From positions 496,001-560,000 of the forward strand of contig JBBRYJ010000001.1 of the NCBI GenBank assembly GCA_038237745.1: a stretch of DNA of 64,000 nucleotides, read 5' to 3'. This document shows positions 24,251-34,316 of this stretch, in pieces. The stretch is from DASQEH01 sp038237745 (GTDB lineage Bacteria; Actinomycetota; Actinomycetes; Propionibacteriales; Nocardioidaceae). How positions within the stretch are numbered: the first letter of the stretch is position 1; every line of letters starts with the position of its first letter. A program made the position numbers and the translations under genes. Below the pieces are notes generated by a model. That model was not told where the DNA came from. It made no database searches and saw only the letters and a list, made by a program, of their open reading frames with translations.

Positions 24251-25282
24251 GTGCCGCAGCGGCAGCGACGCCCCACCTTGCGCGACATCGCAGAGGAGAC
24301 CGGCCTGTCTTCGGCTGCCGTCTCCTATGCCCTGCGGGGCCTCCAGGTGCCGCTGGAGACGCAGAAGCGAGTGAAGGAGGCCGCTGATCGGCTCGGATAC
24401 CAGGTCGATCCGATCGCCAGGGCATTGGTGTCCGGACGCACAGGCTATGTGGGGGTGCTGTGCGGGTCGCTCCAGGACATCTGGCAGCAAGGCGTCGCGG
24501 CTGCCCTGGGGCGCGGGCTCATGGAAGCCGGACGAAGCGCGATGATCGTCGACGCATCCAACAACCCGGACATGGAGGCATCGCTCGCACAACGACTTGT
24601 CGACCAGCGTGTCGACGCGCTGATCTGCCTGCCGGTCGATCCCCGCGGCGTGCACTGGGCAGACATCGCGAAGAAGGCCGTGCTCGTGTCGATCGGTGAC
24701 GGGTTGCCGGACGCCGAGACCGCAGCAGAGGTCGTCTTCGACAACGCGGGCGCCGTCACAGACGCCCTCACCCGGCTGGCGGACGTCGGACACCGAAGAA
24801 TCGCCGTCCTGACGTCGGTAGGGGTCTCGACCCCCGACCGACCCGCGGAGAGCGTCGTCGCGCGGGTGGCGAGAGGACTCGGGGTAGCTGCCACGCTGTA
24901 CTCGTCCCCCCACGACCTGGACGGAGCCGGCGCTGTGGCCACCCGGGTCCTCTCCTCTGTCGACCCGCCGACAGCCTTCTTGTGCCTGGCCGACTCGATC
25001 GCGTACGGGGTCTATGCGGCAGGACTCGATCTCGGCCTTCAAGTGCCGCGCGATATCTCCGTCATCGGCTTCGACGACCACCCGGTCTCACGATTGCTCA
25101 CAGCGCCCCTGTCGACCTACCGCTGGCCGGTCGAGGAGCTGGTGGCCACGGTGGTGAAGCGCACGGTCCAGGCCGTGGACGACGGCAAGCAGAGCAGACG
25201 AAAAGTACTCAAGGCGACGCCCCAGATGCGGGGGTCCGTGGCCCGGCCGCGACGCTCACGAACCGCGTCTGCGCTCCGCTAG
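24251..25282 (+). CDS. LacI-family transcriptional regulator
   Basis: A 343-residue regulator. The N-terminal helix-turn-helix with hinge reads TLRDIAEETGLSSAAVSYAL followed by KRVKEAADRLGY. The rest is a periplasmic-binding-protein-like effector domain (VGVLCGSLQDIWQQGVAAAL, LICLPVDPRG, VIGFDDHPVSRLLTAPLSTY). It starts 93 nt after the lyase-like gene. By context it is a candidate regulator of the lyase and the divergent importer. The effector is unknown. Its TAG stop shares the CTAG palindrome with the stop of the convergent membrane protein gene. Confidence 0.9.
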   Translation: MPQRQRRPTLRDIAEETGLSSAAVSYALRGLQVPLETQKRVKEAADRLGYQVDPIARALVSGRTGYVGVLCGSLQDIWQQGVAAALGRGLMEAGRSAMIVDASNNPDMEASLAQRLVDQRVDALICLPVDPRGVHWADIAKKAVLVSIGDGLPDAETAAEVVFDNAGAVTDALTRLADVGHRRIAVLTSVGVSTPDRPAESVVARVARGLGVAATLYSSPHDLDGAGAVATRVLSSVDPPTAFLCLADSIAYGVYAAGLDLGLQVPRDISVIGFDDHPVSRLLTAPLSTYRWPVEELVATVVKRTVQAVDDGKQSRRKVLKATPQMRGSVARPRRSRTASALR

Positions 25283-25851
25283 GCCTGCCTGCGCCCGCTC
25301 TCCGCCTTCGCCTCGCCGCTCCGGGCCTCCCAGGCCAGCAGGTCGACGACTGACGGGAGGGTGTCAGTGGCGTCGGAGGACTTAGTCTCTGCGACCTGTT
25401 GGGTCAGGACCTGGTCGAGCAGCCCGGACAGTCGCCTCTGCGCGTCGTCGGCGCGCCGAGCCTCACGGGCCGCCCTCGCCTCGGCCGCGAGCGCGCGCTT
25501 GTCGGCGAACCTGATTGCGCTGGCGAGCTCGACGATGCGGCGGTCGCGGTCGAGCAGACCAGCCCCCAACACCGACGTTGCCGTAGCGGTCTCGACACGC
25601 ATGGTGCGGACAACGGCCCCGAACGCTCTGGCCTGGGTCGCGCGGTCTTGGGCGGCCGCACGTCTGGTCTGGAGAACCTCGGAGTACGTCATACGCGCCG
25701 CGACCACTCCTGCGAGCACGGCTAGGGCGGCGGCCGCCCCCACCGCAGTCGAGGCTGCCACCGCAAGGACGACAGTCGCAGCCGAAGTGGCGAGCAGCAC
25801 ACATGCCACGGTGACCCGCACACTGCGCTGAACCCTCCGGCGACCGGACAT
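25279..25851 (-). CDS. Membrane protein with coiled-coil tail, Rv3604c-position
   Basis: A 190-residue protein with two closely spaced hydrophobic segments near the N-terminus (VTVACVLLATSAATVVLAVAA and VGAAAALAVLAGVVAA). A long Ala/Arg/Glu-rich helix, probably coiled coil, covers about residues 60-150. Function is unknown. It sits after the DUF3180 gene (10-nt gap), where mycobacteria have a similar small membrane protein in the folate cluster. ATG 25851 is chosen because longer starts would run through the DUF3180 gene. In this genome it is the right-hand junction of the interrupting block. Confidence 0.78.
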   Translation of the reverse strand: MSGRRRVQRSVRVTVACVLLATSAATVVLAVAASTAVGAAAALAVLAGVVAARMTYSEVLQTRRAAAQDRATQARAFGAVVRTMRVETATATSVLGAGLLDRDRRIVELASAIRFADKRALAAEARAAREARRADDAQRRLSGLLDQVLTQQVAETKSSDATDTLPSVVDLLAWEARSGEAKAESGRRQA

Positions 25852-25861
25852 GGCGCCGATG

Positions 25862-26341
25862 CTAGCTCTCGGGGTCGCTCGGAACCCTGCAGGCGCGCTC
25901 GAGCAGCAGGGCGCAGAATACGATCGCGCAGCTTGCCCCCGCAGCGGCGAACGACCTGATGACACGCTCCCGCGGCAGGACGACGTCCATCTGATCGATG
26001 AACTGCGCACCGAACCCGACATAGCCCCCGGCCAGGAAGCCACCGACCAGGGCACAGGCCTTGGCCATCATCAAGAAGTTGACCGCACGATGAGGCTCCA
26101 TCCTGCGGCGCTCTCGATGCAGCGTCCGATACGTCGAGTAGGCCAGCGCCAGCAGGACGACCGCGATGACGGCGAGGACCCCGACGGAGGTCCACTGAAT
26201 GGTCGGAGCCGTGCCGTGCAGCTGCTCACTCAACGGCACGAGCGTGTAGCCCACCAGGGCCCCCAGGACGAACGCGACTACGAGGAAGCGGAAGCGGGTG
26301 GGCCCGATCGTCGCCTGGTCCGGGTCGATCTTGTCAGCCAA
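25862..26341 (-). CDS. DUF3180 membrane protein
   Basis: A 159-residue protein with four hydrophobic segments (FLVVAFVLGALVGYTLVP, VGVLAVIAVVLLALAY, FLMMAKACALVGGFLAGGYVG and the AGASCAIVFCALLL region). DUF3180 proteins are nearly always found after folK in actinobacteria. Function is unknown. The start is a TTG (26341), 11 nt after the folK stop; no ATG or GTG is available before the first membrane segment. Confidence 0.85.
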   Translation of the reverse strand: MADKIDPDQATIGPTRFRFLVVAFVLGALVGYTLVPLSEQLHGTAPTIQWTSVGVLAVIAVVLLALAYSTYRTLHRERRRMEPHRAVNFLMMAKACALVGGFLAGGYVGFGAQFIDQMDVVLPRERVIRSFAAAGASCAIVFCALLLERACRVPSDPES

Positions 26342-26352
26342 CGCGACGGGGC

Positions 26353-26913
26353 CTATACCTCGAGCCTGAGGTCGTCCCTGCGTACGACGGCGGCCGTGTC
26401 GAGGTTGGTCAGCAGGTCGGCGATCTTGCCCTTGCCGGGGATCTGCGCCCGCTGGTCGATCTCGTGCCAGGGCACGAGGACGAAGGCACGCTCGTGGGCG
26501 CGGGGGTGCGGAAGCGTGAGCTCGTCGGTGTCAGAGATCCGATCGCCCACCACGATGAGATCGACGTCGAGCGTCCGCGGCGCGTTGTCGTCGCCCCGCT
26601 CGCGTCCGAACGCCGACTCCACGGCCTGTGCTCGGTCGAGCAGCATGGCCACGGACAAGGTCGTGTCGACCAGCAAGATCACGTTGAGGAAGTCGGGTGA
26701 TCCCTCAGGCCCGTCGACGGGCGCCGTCTCGTACACCGACGAAACGGTGACGAGACGCACCTCGGGTGTGTCCGCCAGAGCTTCGATGGCGCCCTGGAGG
26801 TTGGCCGCCCGTTCACCGACGTTGCTCCCCAGGGACAGGACCGCTGGTCGGATCGGCCGCATCTCACCGGTCAGGGTGTCGGGGTCGATGTTCGGGTTCG
26901 GCGTCTCAGTCAT
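26353..26913 (-). CDS. folK: 2-amino-4-hydroxy-6-hydroxymethyldihydropteridine diphosphokinase
   Basis: A 186-residue HPPK that transfers pyrophosphate from ATP to hydroxymethyldihydropterin. Motifs: LSLGSNVGERAANLQGAIEAL, YETAPVDGP, FGRERGDDNAPRTLDVDLI and LPHPRAHERAFVL. The RT-LDxD and HPR residues are intact. It overlaps folB by 8 nt. ATG 26913 is preferred; the frame is open 19 codons further. The first 25 residues are a poorly conserved extension. Confidence 0.95.
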   Translation of the reverse strand: MTETPNPNIDPDTLTGEMRPIRPAVLSLGSNVGERAANLQGAIEALADTPEVRLVTVSSVYETAPVDGPEGSPDFLNVILLVDTTLSVAMLLDRAQAVESAFGRERGDDNAPRTLDVDLIVVGDRISDTDELTLPHPRAHERAFVLVPWHEIDQRAQIPGKGKIADLLTNLDTAAVVRRDDLRLEV

Positions 26914-27292
26914 CTCGGCTCCGGTGAATAGTGAGGCTGACGTCATCGAACGCCACCTCAATCGGTGCATGGGGCTTGTGGACTGTGACGCCGACCCACG
27001 CGACGGGTGGCTCGGCCAAGCACACGTCCGCCAGGCGCTGCGCCAGCGTCTCGATCAGGTCGACCGGATCGGTCACGATGACGTCGTGCAGACGCTCGGC
27101 GAGATCACCGTAGTGGACGGTGTCCGAAAGCCTGTCCCCTGCGGCAGCCCGCCTGGTGTCGAGGGCCAGCTCGACGTCCACCAGGAACTCCTGACCATCG
27201 CGCCGCTCGGCCTCGAGGACGCCGTGATGCCCGAAGGCGCGCAGGCCAAGAAGCCTGAGCCGATCGGTCGGCCGCTCCTCCGCGTGCGTCAT
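26906..27292 (-). CDS. folB: Dihydroneopterin aldolase
   Basis: A 128-residue enzyme that cleaves dihydroneopterin to hydroxymethyldihydropterin and glycolaldehyde. RAFGHHGVLEAERRDGQEFLVDV and DTVHYGDLAERLH contain the conserved Glu/Tyr-type active-site positions, and VTVHKPHAPIEVAFDDV carries the Lys near the C-terminus. The start ATG shares a base with the stop of the NTF2-like gene (TGATG). It is an internal member of the folate operon. Confidence 0.95.
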   Translation of the reverse strand: MTHAEERPTDRLRLLGLRAFGHHGVLEAERRDGQEFLVDVELALDTRRAAAGDRLSDTVHYGDLAERLHDVIVTDPVDLIETLAQRLADVCLAEPPVAWVGVTVHKPHAPIEVAFDDVSLTIHRSRDD

Positions 27293-27735
27293 CACGCACC
27301 TCCCTCGTCGGGGTCGGCCTGGTCGAGTTCCGGTGCTGAGAGTACCGGGGAAGCGTGGTGGATCCATAACCGCCAACCGGCCGGAGTGCGCCGGAACACG
27401 TTGGTCGCGACGGCGCTCCCACCAGCAAAGACACCATCGGGTGTCTCAGGCGTGGCCGAGAGCACGTTCTCGGTACAGGTGACCGACGCGAGGTCGCCCA
27501 CCACGGCCGCGTCGACGTCTGTGAGGAAGAACTGGAGGTAGGCAGAGTTGGCCATCAGGGCCATCCACGAGCGCATCACCGCTGAGTGCCCCCTAATGGG
27601 CGGAGCGGCGGGGTGCACGCACACGACGCCCTCGTCGTCGGCCCACAGCTCCTGCATGGCATCGAAGTCGGACCGTTCGAACGCCAAGTAGAAGTGCTCG
27701 TGAAGAGCAAGTACGTCATCGACGTCGCCGCTCAC
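27292..27735 (-). CDS. SnoaL/NTF2-like protein inside folate operon
   Basis: A 147-residue cone-fold protein of the nuclear transport factor 2 type. DVLALHEHFYLAFERSDFDAMQELWAD starts the fold, then GHSAVMRSWMALM and TNVFRRTPAGWRLWIHHASPVL. It overlaps folP by 4 nt (GTGA) and folB by 1 nt, so it is made together with two folate enzymes. That suggests a role linked to pterin metabolism, but no activity can be assigned. GTG 27735 is fixed by the overlap. Confidence 0.85.
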   Translation of the reverse strand: MSGDVDDVLALHEHFYLAFERSDFDAMQELWADDEGVVCVHPAAPPIRGHSAVMRSWMALMANSAYLQFFLTDVDAAVVGDLASVTCTENVLSATPETPDGVFAGGSAVATNVFRRTPAGWRLWIHHASPVLSAPELDQADPDEGGA

Positions 27736-28595
27736 GTCCGAGCCTCCCTGATCCAGCGGGTCGCGACCGTGATGGCGTCCAGGGAGCCGCGTACGTCGTG
27801 GACACGCACACACCAGACGCCGTGCGCGACCGCGAGAGCGGTCGTCGCCGCCGTCGCATCGTCACGCCGGTCCGGTGGGCGCGGTGCGCCCGTCTCGTCA
27901 GCGAGCAGCGAGCCGAGAAAGGCCTTCCGAGAGGATCCGATGACCAACGGGAAGCCAAGGGTGGAGAGTTCGTCGAGCTCAGCGAGCAGCGCCCAGTTGT
28001 GGTCGGCCGTCTTGGCGAAACCTAGTCCGGGATCGAGGGCGAGCCGCTCCGCGGCGACGCCGGCGAGCATAGCCGCCTCGGCTCTGGCCTCGAGCTCGCG
28101 GCGCACGTCGGCGACCACGTTGTCATACACTGCCAGGTCCTGCATGCCGGTGGAGTGGCCGCGCCAGTGCATGCAGACGAAGGGCACGTCAAGGTCCGCC
28201 GCAGTCGTCAGCATCGCCTCGTCGGCAAGTCCGCCGGAGACGTCGTTGATCCCCGCCGCTCCGGCCCCGACAGCGGCCCGGGCCACCTCGGAGCGCATCG
28301 TGTCGATGGTGACGGCGGCCCCGGTCCGGCTGAGCTCTGACACCACGGGTAGGACGCGGCGCAGCTCCTCGTCGAGGTCCGGGCGCATAGCGCCGGGACG
28401 GGTCGACTCGCCACCGACGTCGACGATATCCGCGCCCTGGTCCAGCAGGGCGGTTCCATGCTCTATCGCGCGGTCTGCCGCGAACCACCTACCGCCGTCG
28501 GAGAACGAGTCGGGAGTGACGTTGAGGATCCCCATCACGAGGCACCGGCCAGGCGCGGGCAGTCCCTGGACCGAGAGCGGCGTACCGGAGGGCAC
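27732..28595 (-). CDS. folP: Dihydropteroate synthase
   Basis: A 287-residue enzyme that condenses p-aminobenzoate with the pterin diphosphate; it is the sulfonamide target. MGILNVTPDSFSDGG, GADIVDVGGESTRPGA, INDVSGG, LALDPGLGFAKT and PLVIGSSRKAFLG are all present and intact. A GTG start lies 3 nt after the folE stop. Length is typical. Confidence 0.96.
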   Translation of the reverse strand: MPSGTPLSVQGLPAPGRCLVMGILNVTPDSFSDGGRWFAADRAIEHGTALLDQGADIVDVGGESTRPGAMRPDLDEELRRVLPVVSELSRTGAAVTIDTMRSEVARAAVGAGAAGINDVSGGLADEAMLTTAADLDVPFVCMHWRGHSTGMQDLAVYDNVVADVRRELEARAEAAMLAGVAAERLALDPGLGFAKTADHNWALLAELDELSTLGFPLVIGSSRKAFLGSLLADETGAPRPPDRRDDATAATTALAVAHGVWCVRVHDVRGSLDAITVATRWIREART

Positions 28596-28598
28596 GCG

Positions 28599-29201
28599 CT
28601 AGCCGAGGATGAGGCTCATCGCCTCGGCCCGTGTGGCTGGGTCGTGGAGCTGGCCTCTGACGGCGCTCGTCACGGTTCGCGAACCGGGCTTGCGAACGCC
28701 TCGCATCGTCATGCACAGATGCTCGCACTCGAAGACAGCTATGACCCCACGGGGTTGCAGGTGCTGCATGAGCGAGTCGACGACCTGCGTGGTCAGCCGC
28801 TCCTGTACCTGCGGTCTGCGGGCGTACACGTCGACCAGCCTGGCGAGCTTGGACAGTCCGGTGATGCGCCCGTCCGCGTTCGGGATGTAACCCACGTGCG
28901 CGACGCCGGTGAACGGCAGCAGATGGTGCTCGCAGTGTGACCAGACCTCGATGTCCTTGACCAGCACGAGCTCGTCGTGCCCCATGTCGAACGTGGTCGA
29001 CAAGACGTCGGCCGGTTCGATACGAAGACCGGCGAAGAGCTCGGCATAGGCACGCGCGACTCGACCCGGTGTCTCCTTCAGCCCCTCGCGGTCGGGGTCC
29101 TCGCCGACGGCGATGAGCAGCTCCCTCACAGCCGCCTCCGCCCGCGGGTGGTCGAAGCGTGGCAGTGCGCTGGGTTCGGACCCGGTCAGGGGGTCGACCA
29201 C
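28599..29201 (-). CDS. folE: GTP cyclohydrolase I
   Basis: A 200-residue enzyme that starts folate synthesis from GTP. Zinc ligands are visible in WSHCEHHLLPF and FECEHLCM. VKDIEVWS, GLSKLARLVDVYARRPQVQE and the C-terminal VTSAVRGQL complete the fold. A GTG start lies 1 nt after the ftsH stop (TGA-C-GTG), so it may be coupled to ftsH. It is the first folate gene of the operon. Confidence 0.96.
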   Translation of the reverse strand: MVDPLTGSEPSALPRFDHPRAEAAVRELLIAVGEDPDREGLKETPGRVARAYAELFAGLRIEPADVLSTTFDMGHDELVLVKDIEVWSHCEHHLLPFTGVAHVGYIPNADGRITGLSKLARLVDVYARRPQVQERLTTQVVDSLMQHLQPRGVIAVFECEHLCMTMRGVRKPGSRTVTSAVRGQLHDPATRAEAMSLILG

Positions 29202-29202
29202 G

Positions 29203-31266
<2,064 letters not shown>

Positions 31267-31420
31267 CTACCGGAGCCGCAGCCCCGTTCCTCCCGCCAGT
31301 CGGTTTCCACGGTAGGTTCCATTGTCGCCTACTTGCGCGCATCTGGAACCAAAGTCCGAAGAGAGCCAAGTCTGACAGCCGCAGACCCCTGGCTCAAATG
31401 CGGCGATTGCCGAGGATGCG

Positions 31421-31972
31421 TCAGGTGTACACGTGCGGAGCCAGGGTGGCCACTGATCGGAGGTTCCGGTACCGCTCGCCGTAGTCGAGGCCGTATCCGA
31501 CGACAAACTCATCGGGTATGTCGAAGCCGACGTACCGGACGTCAACGGACATCCGCTGGGCGTCGGGTTTGCGTAGCAGCGTACAGATGTTGACCGACTC
31601 CGGGCCGCGAGACCTGAGGTTTGCGACGAGCCACGAGAGGGTCAGCCCCGTGTCGATGATGTCCTCGGTTATCAGCACGTGCCTACCCGTGATGTCGGTG
31701 TCGAGGTCCTTGAGGATTCGTACGACTCCTGACGACGTGGTGCCGGAGCCGTACGACGAGATCGCCATCCAGTCCATGGAGACGTGGCGGTCGAGGCAGC
31801 GGGCCAGGTCGGCCATCACCATGACGGCGCCCTTGAGGACTCCGACGATGAGCAGGTCCTTCCCCTCGTAGTCGGACTCGATCTGGCGTGCCAGCTGACG
31901 CAGCCTGTCCTGGATCTGGCTCTCGGTGATCAACGTCTTCGAAAGGTCCTGCGCGACGTGGCTGTCGTCCAC
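31421..31972 (-). CDS. hpt: Hypoxanthine phosphoribosyltransferase
   Basis: A 183-residue purine salvage enzyme. The PRPP-binding loop is VLITEDIIDTGLTLSWL, the flexible-loop region MAISSYGSGTTSSGVVRI, and the base-binding part FVVGYGLDYGERYRNL. The start is GTG 31972 with CCGGAG upstream. It follows tilS by 24 nt and is separated from ftsH by about 150 nt. The tilS-hpt-ftsH order is widely conserved in bacteria. Confidence 0.96.
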   Translation of the reverse strand: MDDSHVAQDLSKTLITESQIQDRLRQLARQIESDYEGKDLLIVGVLKGAVMVMADLARCLDRHVSMDWMAISSYGSGTTSSGVVRILKDLDTDITGRHVLITEDIIDTGLTLSWLVANLRSRGPESVNICTLLRKPDAQRMSVDVRYVGFDIPDEFVVGYGLDYGERYRNLRSVATLAPHVYT

Positions 31973-31996
31973 TGGCGACTCCGGATCATGGCTGGT

Positions 31997-33034
31997 CTAC
32001 CGACGCGGGTCAGCCTCCCACAATGTTCCCGACAGACGAGGGGCGACCTCGGGAGCCTGCCCTTTCGAGGCGAACCTGAGCTCGCCCTGCTCTCGGCGTA
32101 CCGCGACATGGCCGGGCAGCTCCACACCCTTCTGGCCACGCCATCGGGTGACCAGCTGGTCGACCGCCTCGATGCGCTCCGCCGAGATCTCACCTGCCGG
32201 TGAGCCGGCGGCGAGGGCCCGCGAACGAAGAACCCGACGGCGCAGGGCGTTCGGCGCCTGCGCCAACACGTCGACAGCCAGCCCGCCGACGTCCGTTGTG
32301 GCGCGAGTGAACAGGTCCTCGGCGAGCGCGTCGAGGGCGTCGGCGTCATCTCGGGCCAGCTCCGCTGTACGCGCCAGTGCGTCGGCCACACCGGGTCCGA
32401 GCGTGCGCTCGAGCACGGGAAGAGCGCACGCCCGGACCCGTGCGCGGGCGAACCGGGGGTCGCTGTTGTGGGGATCGTCCCAGACCTCGAGACCCATGGC
32501 TTCACACGCTCGACGCGTGTCGGCTCGCGACACTCCGAGCAGCGGTCGTCGAAAGCACCCCCACGCGGGGGCCATTCCCGCGAGCGACCGGGTCCCGCTA
32601 CCCCGGGCGAGACCGAGCAGGACCGTCTCCGCCTGGTCGTCTTTCGTGTGTCCGAGGAGGACCACCGCGTCATCACGCGCAGCAGTGCGGGACAGAGCCT
32701 CGTACCTGGCCCGGCGGGCAGCCGCCTCCGGACCGCCGTCTCCGACGACCGAGACTGTCAGGATCTCGACCGGATCGCACCCGAGCTCGCTCAAGCGGCG
32801 GCTGACGCCGCCGGCGACATTCGCAGAGCCGGGTTGGAGCCGGTGGTCGACCACTGCTGCACCGACGAGCCAACCCGTGGACCGGGACTCGAAGACCGCG
32901 GCGCCGGCGAGTGCAGTCGAGTCCCGGCCGCCGGAACAGGCCACGACAACCCTCCGCCCTGGATCGAGATCGGCGCAGGCCAGGCGTACCGCCCTCCGCA
33001 CAGTGGCGACCGCGGGATCGAGACGTGCGGCCAT
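31997..33034 (-). CDS. tilS: tRNA(Ile)-lysidine synthase
   Basis: A 345-residue PP-loop ATPase that converts C34 of the minor tRNA-Ile to lysidine. The PP-loop is VVACSGGRDSTALAG near residue 30. Further blocks are VVDHRLQPGSANVAG and LLGHTKDDQAETVLLGLARGSG. The C-terminus is short, lacking the large extra domains of the E. coli enzyme, as usual in actinobacteria. It begins 12 nt after the DUF2342 gene. Confidence 0.94.
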   Translation of the reverse strand: MAARLDPAVATVRRAVRLACADLDPGRRVVVACSGGRDSTALAGAAVFESRSTGWLVGAAVVDHRLQPGSANVAGGVSRRLSELGCDPVEILTVSVVGDGGPEAAARRARYEALSRTAARDDAVVLLGHTKDDQAETVLLGLARGSGTRSLAGMAPAWGCFRRPLLGVSRADTRRACEAMGLEVWDDPHNSDPRFARARVRACALPVLERTLGPGVADALARTAELARDDADALDALAEDLFTRATTDVGGLAVDVLAQAPNALRRRVLRSRALAAGSPAGEISAERIEAVDQLVTRWRGQKGVELPGHVAVRREQGELRFASKGQAPEVAPRLSGTLWEADPRR

Positions 33035-33046
33035 GACAGTCGCAGC

Positions 33047-34177
33047 TCAGCCGTGGACGCGCGCGACCCAGGCGCCGGGATCGGCGATCTCGTCCTTGCT
33101 CGGCAGGGTGTCGGGGCCGGTCCACACGGCGTTGAAGCCCTCGATGCCGACCTTGGCCGTCACCCCCCGGACGAACACTGCGCCGTCGCGGTATTGCCGC
33201 AACTTCGCCTCGAAACCGAGGAGCCGGCGGACCAGCTGGTCGAGAGGACCAGCACCGGCTCGGCGGACGGTGAACTTGTGACGGATCGACTCGACCGAGG
33301 GCACGACGTCCGGACCGACACCGTCCATCACCACGTCGGCGTGCCCTTCGAGAAGGGACATCAACGCTGTCAGCCGTTCGACCACGACCTTCTGCTCAGG
33401 CGTCTGGAGCACATCGAGAAGCGAAGCCTCCTTGCCGCGCACCATCTTGCCGACACGGTCGATGCCTTCACGGACCATCCCTGCCAGCCTCTGGGGGTCC
33501 AGATCGGCGCTCTCGAGCAGACCGCTCATCTCACCGAGCAGGTGCGGGCGGAGCCAGGGCACGGCAGTGAACTGGACCCGGTGCGTCTCCTCGTGCAGGC
33601 AGACCCAGAGCCGGAAGTCGGAAGGGTCGACTCCCAACTCTTGCTCGACGTGGACGATGTTGGGAGCCACGAGGAGCAGGCGGCCGCCGTGGGCCGTCGC
33701 CCCCCTGTCACCGTTGAAGAACGGGTCGAATTGTCCAAGCACCTTGTTGGACAGGTACGCCAGCAGGCCGCCGGCTTCGAGGCCTGTCACGCGCGACCCG
33801 ATCGCGGTCGCCGCCCGGCCAGGATCGCCGCGCTTGGCGCGCAGCTTGGTGATGAGCGGGCGCAGCACCTCCCTGAGACCGTCGGCATTGGCCTGGACCC
33901 AACCGCCCCTGTCGATCACGAGGACCGGCGCGGTCGCGGACTCGGCGCGCAGCTGGGTGAAGCCGCGGACATGCTCCTCGGCCTGCGACGCCGCGCGGTG
34001 GAGCTCGTCGACGGCAGCCGCGGCCCGGTCAGGGCCTACGTCGGGTCCGGGCCGCATCAGGCGCTTGGCGGTGGACACGGCCAGGTCCCAGTCGACCAGG
34101 TCGCCGTTCGCCGGAGCGTCGTCCCCGTGATCCGCCGTAGCGTCGTCCCCGGAAGCGGTGTCACGTCGGGCTGCCAT
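33047..34177 (-). CDS. DUF2342 zinc-metalloprotease-like protein
   Basis: A 376-residue protein with a zincin motif HEETH (VCLHEETHRVQF) and a downstream Glu in SLLEGHADVVMD that could be the third ligand. It belongs to the family called coenzyme F420 biosynthesis-associated by co-occurrence; no activity is known to me. No signal peptide is seen. The N-terminal 25 residues are acidic and of low complexity. A leaderless -10 precedes ATG 34177. It lies between dacB and tilS in one direction, a common actinobacterial arrangement. Confidence 0.88.
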   Translation of the reverse strand: MAARRDTASGDDATADHGDDAPANGDLVDWDLAVSTAKRLMRPGPDVGPDRAAAAVDELHRAASQAEEHVRGFTQLRAESATAPVLVIDRGGWVQANADGLREVLRPLITKLRAKRGDPGRAATAIGSRVTGLEAGGLLAYLSNKVLGQFDPFFNGDRGATAHGGRLLLVAPNIVHVEQELGVDPSDFRLWVCLHEETHRVQFTAVPWLRPHLLGEMSGLLESADLDPQRLAGMVREGIDRVGKMVRGKEASLLDVLQTPEQKVVVERLTALMSLLEGHADVVMDGVGPDVVPSVESIRHKFTVRRAGAGPLDQLVRRLLGFEAKLRQYRDGAVFVRGVTAKVGIEGFNAVWTGPDTLPSKDEIADPGAWVARVHG

Positions 34178-34184
34178 GTCGTCC

Positions 34185-34190
34185 ACCGTA
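34185..34190 (-). promoter_or_regulatory. -10 element of leaderless DUF2342 gene
   Basis: TACGGT on the minus strand, seven bases before the ATG at 34177. Confidence 0.5.
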
Positions 34191-34290
34191 CGTGCTCCCC
34201 CTGACGACCGAACACCGCTTATGGCGCGAAACGAGCCCATCCCCGCTCCGGGGTTGGCCGGTGTCTGGTCGGCGGCGGGGCGGATCCGGT

Positions 34291-34307
34291 CGCCACGCGG
34301 TGGGGCG
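34291..34307 (-). terminator. Possible hairpin after dacB
   Basis: CGCCAC at 34291-34296 pairs with GTGG-GCG at 34300-34307 with one bulged G, 10 nt beyond the dacB stop. It has no T run. Confidence 0.35.
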
Positions 34308-34316
34308 GATCCCGTG

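Noticed and set aside
15140..25278. Interrupting block considered as an integrative element or prophage
   Set aside because: No integrase, transposase, flanking repeat or tRNA is visible; gene content is metabolic and transport only.
32468..34204. 578-codon plus-strand frame opposite tilS and the DUF2342 gene
   Set aside because: It crosses the boundary of two well-supported minus-strand genes and has no family resemblance.
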